In this document: positions 54,693 through 62,946 of the stretch, piece by piece
How positions within the stretch are numbered: the first letter of the stretch is position 1
Layout: the number at the start of each line of letters is the position of its first letter
Assembly (NCBI GenBank): GCA_910579755.1
Contig: CAJTVB010000020.1
Coordinates: 1 to 64,000, forward strand
Origin: an uncultured Acetatifactor sp.
GTDB lineage: Bacteria; Bacillota; Clostridia; Lachnospirales; Lachnospiraceae
Direction of reading: 5' to 3'
Length of the DNA stretch: 64,000 nt
Translations under genes and position numbers: made by a program
The notes under the pieces: model-generated
The model's input: the letters and a program-made list of their open reading frames with translations, nothing else
What the model was told of the DNA's origin: nothing
Databases searched by the model: none

Positions 54693-55156
54693 TGTTCCAC
54701 CCCCTGTTCTCTCTCCTTCGGGCTCCCCATTTCTTCCGGCTTCACTGTGCCCTCCGGCTCTTCTCCGGTTCCCGGTCTCTCGATTCCCGCAGGCGCTCTA
54801 CCGGCGCTTTCCTTCAGCAGTTCAACTGTTTCCCCTCTGGTGAATCCCAGCTCCTGCATTTTCAGAAAAAAATGATCCAAATGTTCCTTAGCCAGTCCTG
54901 AACGAACCTGCCGGATCAGTTCCTCATCATCCGTAACCGACCTTCCGTTTGTCCTCTGGGTAAGGATCAGTCCTCCCCTTTCCAGCTCCGCAAAGGCCTT
55001 CTGCATTGTGTTGGGGTTCACCGCCGCCGTCGCCGCCAGCTCTCTGACGCTGGGCAGTCTGGTTCCCGGCGGATACTGCCCGGAAACGATCTGCATCTGG
55101 ATCCTTTCCACCAGCTGCGCATAAATCGGTCTGTCTGCCTCCAAATCCCACGCCAT
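54689..55156 (-). CDS. GntR-family regulator (YtrA subfamily)
   Basis: 155 residues. The winged helix-turn-helix is clear: RPIYAQLVERIQMQIVSGQY, GTRLPSVRELAATAAVNPNT, MQKAFAELERGGLILTQR. There is only a short C-terminal helical part, as in YtrA-type regulators, then a Glu/Pro/Gly-rich tail. It probably represses its own operon, including the ABC genes and perhaps the DUF5717 genes. It overlaps the ATPase gene by 4 bp. Confidence 0.92.
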   Translation of the reverse strand: MAWDLEADRPIYAQLVERIQMQIVSGQYPPGTRLPSVRELAATAAVNPNTMQKAFAELERGGLILTQRTNGRSVTDDEELIRQVRSGLAKEHLDHFFLKMQELGFTRGETVELLKESAGRAPAGIERPGTGEEPEGTVKPEEMGSPKEREQGVEQ

Positions 55157-55193
55157 TGCTCTCTTCCTTTCTTTTCGCTGTCATATATAGAGG

Positions 55194-55226
55194 AAAAAAA
55201 ATGCGCAGAGCCTGCCCTGCGCATTT
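55194..55226 (-). terminator. Terminator of the chemoreceptor gene
   Basis: AAATGCGCAG (55199-55208) pairs with CTGCGCATTT (55217-55226); on the minus strand a run of about eight T follows. It separates the chemoreceptor from the GntR operon. Confidence 0.9.
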
Positions 55227-55238
55227 CATGCCACTCCT

Positions 55239-56657
55239 TTATCTCTGAAATACGGCCATCCTGCTCTGATCCAGCCGTTTCGTCTCCTCAACGATATGGT
55301 TAAATGCCCTGATCAGCTCCACGGAAAGCTTTTCCGCCTCCTGGTAATCCTTCTGGGCTTTAGCAAAGTCACCGCGCTTGATAGCCTCCATCACGCTTCT
55401 GCCATAACCATGGAAGGTACGGTGCTTATCCCCCAGCCCTGTCCATACGCTGGCAATAGCCGGGTGCTGGGGCCTCATGGCATAATAGAAATGTCCAAAA
55501 GCACACTTGGTATCATCCACCTGAAGCGGCATGCACTCCCGCGACAACACCATTCCTTCCAAAGTCTTCAGCCATTTCTGGTGGGCAATAATGGCATCCT
55601 GCACCGTAGTCATGAAGTTCTGGTTATCAAGCATATAGAACACATCCTGAACCATGGTTCCCATCTTCTTGGCCGTATCATCCAGCTCCTTCTCAATAAC
55701 GGGAACCGGCTCCGTGCTGATGGCAAGGGACTCGGAAACCTGTCCCAGAGCTTCCGCCTGCTCATTCAGATTGGAGCACTCTCTGGTAAGCCTGCTCATC
55801 TGCTCCTGTACGGTGGTAACGGAGCTGAAAATCTGTTCGCCCGACGCGGCAATGGTAGTCATTGAATCCGCAATAACTACTACGTTTTCTTCGCTCCTCT
55901 TGGTAGTGTTCAGAATCTTGTGAAGGCTGTCCTTCATCTCTCCCAGCTCCTCCACAGTCTTATCCATGCTGTCGCAGCTCATCCGGGAAGCCTCCCCGAT
56001 CCTGCCCACCAGGCCGTCCATATTAGCGGTCAGCTGCTTGGTCTCATCCGCCAGCCCCCGGATCTGCTCAGCCACCACGGCAAAGCCTCTTCCTGCTTCT
56101 CCTGCTCTGGCCGCCTCGATGGACGCATTCAGCGCAAGCATATTTGTCTGAGCAGAAATGGAATTGATACCCTTAATCACTTCGTTCATGTTGTTCAGGA
56201 CATTCATCATCTGCTCCATGTCCCGCTTCATATCGTCGGAGTTCTTAATGGTATCCTCGGACTTGGCCATGATCTTTTCCAGGGCTCTGCTGTTTTCACC
56301 CATGCTGTCCTTCATGTTGCCGGCAACCTCAGCCACCTCCTGGATGCTGTTGTTAAAGCCCTCCTGCACCGACACCACCTCGGACATGCTGGTCTCCGTG
56401 GCTCTGGCCGTATCCACCACGCCGGATGCCACCCCTCTTAAGTTCTCGCTGATCTCAGCCATCTTTTCCGTACACCCGTGCATGGCCAGCTCCAACGCGC
56501 TGATCTTCATTACTGAAGAGAATACCCCTTTCACCAGCTGGTTGAAATTGTCACGGCCCGATTTCAGTCTGGCCTGTACCTGCATGGCCTCGGGATCCTT
56601 CGGATCATCCACTGGTATCATCCGGCTGATATTGTATATAATCTTCTTGTTTTTCAT
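55239..56657 (-). CDS. Soluble methyl-accepting chemotaxis-type receptor with CZB zinc domain
   Basis: 472 residues with no membrane helix. The MCP signalling domain spans about 60-330 with the hairpin tip INSISAQTNMLALNASIEAARAGEAGRGFAVVA in pieces. The C-terminal ~110 residues fit a CZB domain: AHQKWLKTL, KCAFGHFYYAM, PQHPAIASVW and GDKHRTFHGYG would give the 3His/1Cys zinc site. It may sense zinc or an oxidant acting on the Cys. An extended -10 (TGTTATGCT, 56692-56697) precedes it. No che genes are in the window. Confidence 0.9.
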   Translation of the reverse strand: MKNKKIIYNISRMIPVDDPKDPEAMQVQARLKSGRDNFNQLVKGVFSSVMKISALELAMHGCTEKMAEISENLRGVASGVVDTARATETSMSEVVSVQEGFNNSIQEVAEVAGNMKDSMGENSRALEKIMAKSEDTIKNSDDMKRDMEQMMNVLNNMNEVIKGINSISAQTNMLALNASIEAARAGEAGRGFAVVAEQIRGLADETKQLTANMDGLVGRIGEASRMSCDSMDKTVEELGEMKDSLHKILNTTKRSEENVVVIADSMTTIAASGEQIFSSVTTVQEQMSRLTRECSNLNEQAEALGQVSESLAISTEPVPVIEKELDDTAKKMGTMVQDVFYMLDNQNFMTTVQDAIIAHQKWLKTLEGMVLSRECMPLQVDDTKCAFGHFYYAMRPQHPAIASVWTGLGDKHRTFHGYGRSVMEAIKRGDFAKAQKDYQEAEKLSVELIRAFNHIVEETKRLDQSRMAVFQR

Positions 56658-56810
56658 AAAGCAATCCTCCTGTTCCTAACCCTTCTTTTCTAGCATAACA
56701 GATTTGAATTGATTTTTCCATATAAAACGACAATAAATTTTTTTAATTCAGAACTTTTTTTTCGGCGCTGCATATATTTACCATAACTGAACCCTAAGGA
56801 TGGTACAAAT

Positions 56811-58091
56811 ATGCCCGAAAATAATATCCCAGCTCCACAGGAGGCGGAAACGGCGGAGGCCTCCTATACCGGTACAATGAAGATCAGTGTGGTATCTTCC
56901 ATCGGCCTGGTTCCCGTGGAAGACGCCACAGTGACCATCTCTTACACGGGAGATCCCCAGGCGCCCCTGAACGTGCTTACCACAGACAGCTCAGGACAGA
57001 CCCCTGTGGTTTCCCTGCCCGCGCCCCCTTTGGAGCTCTCCCTCCAGCCGGAAAATGAAATCATGCCCTACTCCGAATATAATATCACGGTGACAGCCGA
57101 AGGTTACGAGCCTGTGCTGGTGTCCGGCTCCGAGGTTTTCGCGGATCAGCTGGCACTGCAGCCCATCCGTATGAATCCCCTGGCCGCCACGGAAGATGAG
57201 GAAAAGGTGGTTATCATTCCTGCCCATACGCTCTTTGGCGAATATCCTCCCAAAATACCTGAGGATGAGATTAAGCCCATGGCGGAAACCGGGGAAATCG
57301 TCTTAAGCCGGGTGGTGATTCCGGAATATATTATTGTCCACGACGGTGTTCCCAACGACCCCACCGCCGCCAATTACTGGGTCCGTTACAAAGATTACAT
57401 CAAGAACGTGGCCTCCTGCGAAATCTATTCCACCTGGCCGGAAAGCACATTATATGCAAATATCCTGGTGATCATGTCCTTCACCCTGAACCGGGTGTAT
57501 ACAGAGTGGTATCGGAACCAGGGGTATGACTTTACCATTACCTCCTCCACCGCCTACGACCAGAAATGGGTATACGGAAGGAATATATTTGAAAATATCG
57601 ACTATCTGGTGGACACTATTTTTGCAAATTACCTGTCCAGGCCCGGTGTCCGGCAGCCCATCTTCACCTCCTACTGCGACGGACGCAGAGTCACCTGCGC
57701 AGGCTTAAGCCAGTGGGGCTCCAAATACCTGGGAGATCAGGGCTACTCGCCCATTGAGATCATACGGTATTACTATGGCAACGATATGTATATCAATACG
57801 GCGGAGATCATCTCCGGCGTGCCCTCCTCCTATCCCGGCTACGCCCTGGGAATCGGCGCTTCGGGAGACAAGGTACGGCAGCTGCAGACACAGCTGAACC
57901 GCATCGCCCGTAATTACCCTGCCATTCCCACGATCACTGCAGACGGAATATACGGTCCTCTCACGGCCAATGCCGTCAGCACCTTTCAGGGCATTTTCGG
58001 CCTTCCTAAAACCGGTGTCACCGACTACGCCACCTGGTACGAGATCTCCGATATCTATGTGGGTGTCACCCGAATTGCGGAACCCGGATGA
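56811..58091 (+). CDS. SpoIID-like / peptidoglycan-binding domain protein, no signal peptide
   Basis: 426 residues. Residues ~20-130 form a beta domain like a carboxypeptidase-regulatory fold (MKISVVSSIGLVPVEDATVTIS). Residues ~175-335 resemble the SpoIID family (VRYKDYIKNVASCEIYSTWPES, IFTSYCDG, CAGLSQWGSKYLGDQGYSPIEI in pieces). Residues ~345-410 are a PG_binding_1 domain (GIGASGDKVRQLQTQLNRIA, TADGIYGPLTANAVSTFQ). SpoIID proteins degrade peptidoglycan during engulfment, but no export signal is seen here. AAGGATGGTACAAAT precedes ATG 56811. Confidence 0.82.
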   Translation: MPENNIPAPQEAETAEASYTGTMKISVVSSIGLVPVEDATVTISYTGDPQAPLNVLTTDSSGQTPVVSLPAPPLELSLQPENEIMPYSEYNITVTAEGYEPVLVSGSEVFADQLALQPIRMNPLAATEDEEKVVIIPAHTLFGEYPPKIPEDEIKPMAETGEIVLSRVVIPEYIIVHDGVPNDPTAANYWVRYKDYIKNVASCEIYSTWPESTLYANILVIMSFTLNRVYTEWYRNQGYDFTITSSTAYDQKWVYGRNIFENIDYLVDTIFANYLSRPGVRQPIFTSYCDGRRVTCAGLSQWGSKYLGDQGYSPIEIIRYYYGNDMYINTAEIISGVPSSYPGYALGIGASGDKVRQLQTQLNRIARNYPAIPTITADGIYGPLTANAVSTFQGIFGLPKTGVTDYATWYEISDIYVGVTRIAEPG

Positions 58092-58107
58092 ACGGCCCGT
58101 CCGCCGG

Positions 58108-59013
58108 TCAATCCATGGGATAATATTCTGTATATTTTCCGGGGGGCACTCCAAAGGCCTCCCGGAAATTACGCAAAAAGGAACTATAATCCTGAAATCC
58201 GGTCAGCTGGCAGGCCTCCGAAACGCTTTTCCCCTCCCGCAGAAGCTCACATGCCCTGATCAGACGCTTGCTTACCACGAAGGAATGTACGGTCACTCCG
58301 GTAATCTCTTTAAATTTCCGCAAAAAGTAATATTTGCTCATATGAATCTGTTCCGCCAGCAGCTCCACAGACAGGCTTTCCGTCAAATGTTTCTCTATAT
58401 AATCCGCCACCTGCTCCACCAGAGGATGACTGACCAGCTCGTCCCTGTTAAAAAGGTATTCCCTTCGGCTGCATAAAGTATTCAGGTACCCGAAAAACAG
58501 GGTCAGATACCCTCTGTCCAACACCTGCCTGGCCCCCGGCAGCGGGGGATCGGCTGATTCTGTCATAGCCAGCTTCAACAGATACCCCTGAAGCATTTCT
58601 TCATAATAAATAGGAAAATGATATGCACAGGATTCCTGCCCCCGGAAACAGGCGGACAGATCCATATCCTTTCCTCCCAGCTGTGCCAGAAGTCCCGGCG
58701 TGACCCACAAAATGATCCTTCTGGAGGAATCATGCCTGTTTTCCACATACTGATATTTGTGCATTACATTCTGATCTATGAGAAGAAAATCCCCTTTTTT
58801 CATAGGGTAAATCCTGTTTTCCAGCATGGAAGCATACTCTCCCTCCAGCACATAAATGATTTCATAAAAGCTGTGATAGTGAAAGGTCATGGCTCCCAGA
58901 GGCGCCCCCTGCTTTTCGTACACCTCAAAATCCTCAGCGATCATGTACTGTCGTTCATCCGCCGCCTCCCGCCTGCGGATTCTGTCTTCTATCCTGTTTT
59001 TTCCGTTTTCCAA
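58108..59013 (-). CDS. AraC-family regulator, probably of the uxuAB genes
   Basis: 301 residues. The N-terminal cupin sensor shows FHYHSFYEIIYVLEGEY and GDFLLIDQNVMHKY. The C-terminal pair of helix-turn-helix motifs is clear (ESLSVELLAEQIHMSKYYFLRKFKE in parts; VSEACQLTGFQDYSSFLRNFREAFGVPP). It is divergent from uxuA. A -10 TATAAT lies at 59061-59066 (minus strand). The ligand is probably a uronate or its breakdown product, inferred from the neighbours. Confidence 0.92.
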   Translation of the reverse strand: MENGKNRIEDRIRRREAADERQYMIAEDFEVYEKQGAPLGAMTFHYHSFYEIIYVLEGEYASMLENRIYPMKKGDFLLIDQNVMHKYQYVENRHDSSRRIILWVTPGLLAQLGGKDMDLSACFRGQESCAYHFPIYYEEMLQGYLLKLAMTESADPPLPGARQVLDRGYLTLFFGYLNTLCSRREYLFNRDELVSHPLVEQVADYIEKHLTESLSVELLAEQIHMSKYYFLRKFKEITGVTVHSFVVSKRLIRACELLREGKSVSEACQLTGFQDYSSFLRNFREAFGVPPGKYTEYYPMD

Positions 59014-59102
59014 TGTAATCCGCTCCCTTCTGCCAATCCTGCAGCCTGGCGGCTATCCCCATTATAACTTGCTTTTCATTGAAATCACAATGTCAGTTTA
59101 TA

Positions 59103-59165
59103 GCAATTTTTACTCTATTTCAAGCAATATATATGCTTTTCATGCAATTTGTTTTGAGATATATT
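59103..59165 (+). promoter_or_regulatory. uxuA promoter region with phased GCAAT repeats
   Basis: TTTTCA (59137-59142), 17 bp, TATATT (59160-59165) is a plausible weak promoter. GCAAT occurs at 59103, 59124 and 59144, spaced 21 and 20 bp, i.e. on one face of the helix. TGCTTTTCAT occurs at 59070-59079 and 59134-59143. Such phased direct repeats suit AraC-type activators. Confidence 0.45.
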
Positions 59166-59249
59166 ATATGTAAATACAGGAATAATCCTGAATGGCTTTT
59201 TAAAGGTCCATTTTTTAATTTTGTTTTGGCAAAACAGGAGGGCAAACAG

Positions 59250-60326
59250 ATGCAGATGACTTTACGTTGGTACGGCAGCAAGTATGACACGGTAACTTTG
59301 AAACAGATCCGGCAGATCCCCGGTGTCACCGGCGTGATCTCCACACTTTACGGAACCGCTCCCGGCGAGGTATGGGAGGCGGCAGATATCCTGGCGTTAA
59401 AAAAGGAAATCCAGGACGCAGGTCTTGAGCTGGCAGGCATTGAGAGCGTGAATGTCCACGATGCCATCAAGGTAGGCTCTCCTGACCGGGATCGGTATAT
59501 CGATAATTATATTACTACCCTGGAGCGTCTGGGGCAGGCCGGAATTCATATGGTATGTTATAACTTCATGCCCGTGTTTGACTGGACCAGAACCGAGCTG
59601 GCACGGATGCGGCCCGACGGCTCCACCGTACTGGCATACACACAGAAGGCCGTGGATGCCCTGGATCCGGAAAAAATGTTTGACTCCATCGCAGGAGAAA
59701 TGAACGGCGCCGTAATGCCCGGCTGGGAGCCGGAACGCATGGCAAGGGTGAAAGAGCTGTTTGAAATGTATAAAGACGTGGATGACGAAAAGCTGTTTGC
59801 AAACCTGAAATATTTTCTTGAACGCATTATGCCTGTCTGCGACAAATACGACATCAACATGGCGATCCATCCTGACGATCCCGCCTGGAGTGTATTCGGC
59901 CTGCCCCGGATCATTATAAACAAGGCCAACATCCTGCGGATGATGAAGATGGTGGATAACCCCCACAACGGTGTCACCTTCTGCTCCGGTTCCTACGGCA
60001 CCAACCTGGAGAATGATCTTCCCGATATGATTCGTTCCCTGAAGGGCCGAATTCATTTCGCCCATGTACGGAACCTGAAATTCAACTCTCCCGATGATTT
60101 TGAAGAGGCGGCCCACCTTTCCAGCGACGGCACCTTCGACATGTACGAGATCATGCGGGCCCTTTATGAAACCGGCTTTTCCGGCCCTATCCGGCCCGAT
60201 CACGGACGCATGATCTGGGGTGAAACCGCCATGCCGGGCTACGGCCTGTATGACCGGGCTCTGGGCGCGGCATATCTGAACGGACTCTGGGAAGCCATTG
60301 AAAAGCAGGCTTTGCGCACCGTATAA
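59250..60326 (+). CDS. uxuA: Mannonate dehydratase
   Basis: Converts D-mannonate to 2-keto-3-deoxygluconate in glucuronate catabolism; Mn/Fe-dependent TIM barrel. 358 residues from ATG 59250, preceded by GGAGGGCAAACAG; the longer upstream frame lacks a ribosome site. Visible blocks are LRWYGSKYDTVTLKQIRQIPG, YNFMPVFDWTRT, MAIHPDDPAW, FCSGSYGTN, HFAHVRN and RPDHGRMIWGE, which supply the metal-binding His/Cys/Asp residues. uxuB follows after 177 bp. Confidence 0.96.
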   Translation: MQMTLRWYGSKYDTVTLKQIRQIPGVTGVISTLYGTAPGEVWEAADILALKKEIQDAGLELAGIESVNVHDAIKVGSPDRDRYIDNYITTLERLGQAGIHMVCYNFMPVFDWTRTELARMRPDGSTVLAYTQKAVDALDPEKMFDSIAGEMNGAVMPGWEPERMARVKELFEMYKDVDDEKLFANLKYFLERIMPVCDKYDINMAIHPDDPAWSVFGLPRIIINKANILRMMKMVDNPHNGVTFCSGSYGTNLENDLPDMIRSLKGRIHFAHVRNLKFNSPDDFEEAAHLSSDGTFDMYEIMRALYETGFSGPIRPDHGRMIWGETAMPGYGLYDRALGAAYLNGLWEAIEKQALRTV

Positions 60327-60503
60327 ATGCATTCTGCAAAAACACTGCATAAGGAAAATTAAAAAGCAGGATACTAAGAAAACGCCGATTAAAAATTGCT
60401 TGCAATCAGGCATTCCATAAGGCATCATACATCAGGCCGGATAAAAATGCGTATCCGGTCTCTCAAAAAAGCGCGTCGCAGCGCGCAGACAGGCAGTCAA
60501 CAC

Positions 60504-62120
60504 ATGAAACTTACATTAGAAGGAATCACTGCAGAACGCAAAGCCTATGAAGCCGCCGGATACAGTCTCCCGGCCTTCGACCAAGAGGCCGTAAAAGGAA
60601 ACACACTGGAGCGCCCGTTGTGGATTCATTTCGGAGCAGGCAACATTTTCCGGGCCTACCAGGCCAATATTGTGCAGAATCTGTTAAACCGAGGAAGCAT
60701 GGACACAGGCCTTATCGCGGCGGAAGGTTACGATTATGAAATTATCGAAAAAAGCCTCCGTCCACATGACAACCTGACCATACTGGCCACACTGAAGGCC
60801 GATCACACCGTGGACAAAACCGTGGTTGGCAGCATCATGGAGTCCCTGATTCTGGACAGCCATAACCCAAAAGAATACTCCCGGCTGAAGGAAATTTTTG
60901 CAAATCCCTCTCTTCAGATGGCAAGTTTTACCATCACAGAAAAGGGATATGCGGTGGCAGATCCCCGGGGAAATACTCTGCCCGCCATAGCGGCAGATTT
61001 TGAGAAAGGACCCGATGAACCCGACAGCTATCTTGGCAAGGTGGTCTCTCTTCTCTACCACCGCTATGTAAAGGGAAAACTCCCCATCGCTATGGTGAGT
61101 ATGGACAATTGCTCCCACAACGGCGACAAGCTTTTCTCCGCAGCCACGGCCTTCGCCCAGGCCTGGTGCAAAAACGGACTGGCAGATGAAGGCTTTCTGG
61201 ATTACGTAAAGAATCCGGCAAAAGTCTCCTTTCCCTGGACCATGATCGACAAAATCACCCCCAGACCCGATGCCCGGGTGGAAAAGCTTTTGTCCGCCGA
61301 CGGCATGGAAGGGCTGGATGCCGTGGTGACCTCCAAAAACACTTATATTGCGCCCTTCGTGAACGCCGAGGAATGCGAATATCTGGTAATCCAGGATGCT
61401 TTTCCCAACGGCAGACCCCCTCTCGAAGAAGGAGGAGTCATATTCACACAAAGAGAAACTGTGGATAAGGTGGAGAAAATGAAAGTCTGCACCTGCCTGA
61501 ACCCGCTCCACACCGCTCTGGCCATCTACGGCTGTCTGCTGGGGTATACGCTGGTCTCCGAGGAAATGAAGGACCCTGTACTGAAAAAACTAGTGGAAAT
61601 CATCGGATACCGGGAGGGACTGCCTGTGGTGGTGGATCCCGGCATTCTGGACCCGAAGGAATTCATCGATCAGGTAGTAAATGTAAGAATTCCCAATCCC
61701 TTTATGCCCGACGCCCCCCAGCGCATCGCCACGGATACCTCCCAGAAGCTGGCCATACGCTTTGGCGAAACCATCAAGGCTTACCAGCGGGATCCTTCTT
61801 TGGATATCGCCGATCTGAAGCTGATCCCCCTGGTTTTTGCAGGCTGGCTCAGATACCTGATGGCTGTGGACGACTCAGGAAAGCCTTTTACCCCCAGTCC
61901 GGACCCTCTGCTGGAGGCCGCCGGGGCTTATGTGGCTGATTATTCCTTATCCGACACTCCCAAAAACCTGGATAAGCTGGATAAGCTCCTCTCCAACGAA
62001 ACAGTCTTCGGAGTGGATCTGACCGCCATCGGCATGGCCGGACTGGTAAAGAACTATTTTGCCGAAATGTCCCAGGGGCCGGGGGCCGTGAGGACCACAC
62101 TGGAGAAATATGTGAAATAA
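60504..62120 (+). CDS. uxuB: Fructuronate reductase / mannitol dehydrogenase family
   Basis: NAD-dependent reduction of D-fructuronate to D-mannonate, the step before uxuA. 538 residues. The N-terminal Rossmann part shows IHFGAGNIFRAYQANIV. The polyol-dehydrogenase core shows MVSMDNCSHNGDK, VSFPWTMIDKITPRPD and NPLHTALAIYGCLLGY, where the conserved Lys (IDKITPR) and His are catalytic. ATG 60504 has only a weak ribosome site (CAGGCAG). The 177-bp gap after uxuA shows no gene. Other polyol substrates are possible for the family; context favours fructuronate. Confidence 0.92.
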   Translation: MKLTLEGITAERKAYEAAGYSLPAFDQEAVKGNTLERPLWIHFGAGNIFRAYQANIVQNLLNRGSMDTGLIAAEGYDYEIIEKSLRPHDNLTILATLKADHTVDKTVVGSIMESLILDSHNPKEYSRLKEIFANPSLQMASFTITEKGYAVADPRGNTLPAIAADFEKGPDEPDSYLGKVVSLLYHRYVKGKLPIAMVSMDNCSHNGDKLFSAATAFAQAWCKNGLADEGFLDYVKNPAKVSFPWTMIDKITPRPDARVEKLLSADGMEGLDAVVTSKNTYIAPFVNAEECEYLVIQDAFPNGRPPLEEGGVIFTQRETVDKVEKMKVCTCLNPLHTALAIYGCLLGYTLVSEEMKDPVLKKLVEIIGYREGLPVVVDPGILDPKEFIDQVVNVRIPNPFMPDAPQRIATDTSQKLAIRFGETIKAYQRDPSLDIADLKLIPLVFAGWLRYLMAVDDSGKPFTPSPDPLLEAAGAYVADYSLSDTPKNLDKLDKLLSNETVFGVDLTAIGMAGLVKNYFAEMSQGPGAVRTTLEKYVK

Positions 62121-62148
62121 AACAAATCAGAACAGGCGGCACAGTAAT

Positions 62149-62200
62149 GCCCTCACATGAAGCTTTGGAATCAGCCGGCTTCATGTGAGGGCTGTTGCTT
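62149..62200 (+). terminator. Terminator of uxuAB
   Basis: GCCCTCACATGAAGC (62149-62163) pairs perfectly with GCTTCATGTGAGGGC (62178-62192), 15 bp, followed by TGTTGCTTTTTA. Confidence 0.9.
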
Positions 62201-62218
62201 TTTATACCGTTAATCCAT

Positions 62219-62259
62219 CGGCTTTTTCTTCGCTTTTTCTTGGCTTTTTCTTCGCTTTC
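62219..62259. repeat. Short tandem CTTTTTCTT repeat
   Basis: The unit CGGCTTTTTCTTCGCTTTTTCTT is followed by GGCTTTTTCTTCGCTTTCC: four CTTTTTCTT-type words in about 40 bp between the uxuAB terminator and the next gene. No coding role is evident. Confidence 0.6.
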
Positions 62260-62342
62260 CCTCCGGGTTAAAGACAGTCAGCTGGCGGCATTTGTCAAAT
62301 ACATGCGCTGATACGTCTGCTTTGTTTATTCCCTCTCAGGAA

Positions 62343-62879
62343 TCATCCATTCTGTCCGCATAATACCACAATACTTTTAGGCGTAGTCTGGGCCGGAATA
62401 CTCCTGGTTGAACTCTCATAGACCACCACCAGATCATGATTTGCCGGACTCCCCTGGAAATATTGATTGTTAGTGGTACGCACCTTCACGGACCGGTCCA
62501 GATTCAGCTGCAGGGTCTGATTATCATTTATCAAACGGGTATCATAATGGCTTACATCTACCATCCTGCTGTTTTTCTCTCCGGCCGCCGCCACCGCATT
62601 ATACTGGGGCGGGTAAATCAAAGGAGCCGGCGCCTCCAGATCATACCAGAAGGTACAGGACATTCCTGTGGACAGGGTCTCAAAATCCACCACGTAGGTC
62701 ATGGGCGATATGAGAAAATTCACGGTATTGCCGCTTCTATCCTCCACCGCCGCAAATATCAGACACGCATCCCCACGCCGGTTTCCTGCTCCGGCAGGCG
62801 TCATATCCACAATGGTCCCGGTGACAGAGCCATACCGGCTTCTTCTGACGGGAGGCCTTCCGTTTCTCAAAAAGTCCAT
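62343..62879 (-). CDS. Unknown small beta-rich protein
   Basis: 178 residues, no signal peptide or membrane helix. The first ~100 residues look like a small beta barrel (YGSVTGTIVDMTPAG, NTVNFLISPMTYVVDFETL, GMSCTFWYDLEAPAPLIYPPQY). The second half is Asn/Thr/Ser-rich (LQLNLDRSVKVRTTNNQYFQG). The pattern Y-P-P-Q-Y followed by small residues is reminiscent of spore-coat-associated proteins, but I do not recognise the family. It lies 67 bp downstream of mnmA in the same direction. Confidence 0.7.
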   Translation of the reverse strand: MDFLRNGRPPVRRSRYGSVTGTIVDMTPAGAGNRRGDACLIFAAVEDRSGNTVNFLISPMTYVVDFETLSTGMSCTFWYDLEAPAPLIYPPQYNAVAAAGEKNSRMVDVSHYDTRLINDNQTLQLNLDRSVKVRTTNNQYFQGSPANHDLVVVYESSTRSIPAQTTPKSIVVLCGQNG

Positions 62880-62946
62880 TCCTGTCTCCTTTTTTTACTG
62901 CATTATCTCTTCCTAATTTTATTCATAAACCGGAAAAAGGTGCCTG

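Noticed and set aside
46108..55156. Defence system reading of the DUF5716/5717 cluster
   Set aside because: No nuclease, helicase, SMC, toxin or NLR-type motif is visible, and the cluster is linked to an ABC exporter and YtrA regulator instead.
62219..62259. Hidden Lys/Arg-rich coding end on the minus strand
   Set aside because: The minus-strand reading has no start or ribosome site and lies after the stop of the 178-residue gene.
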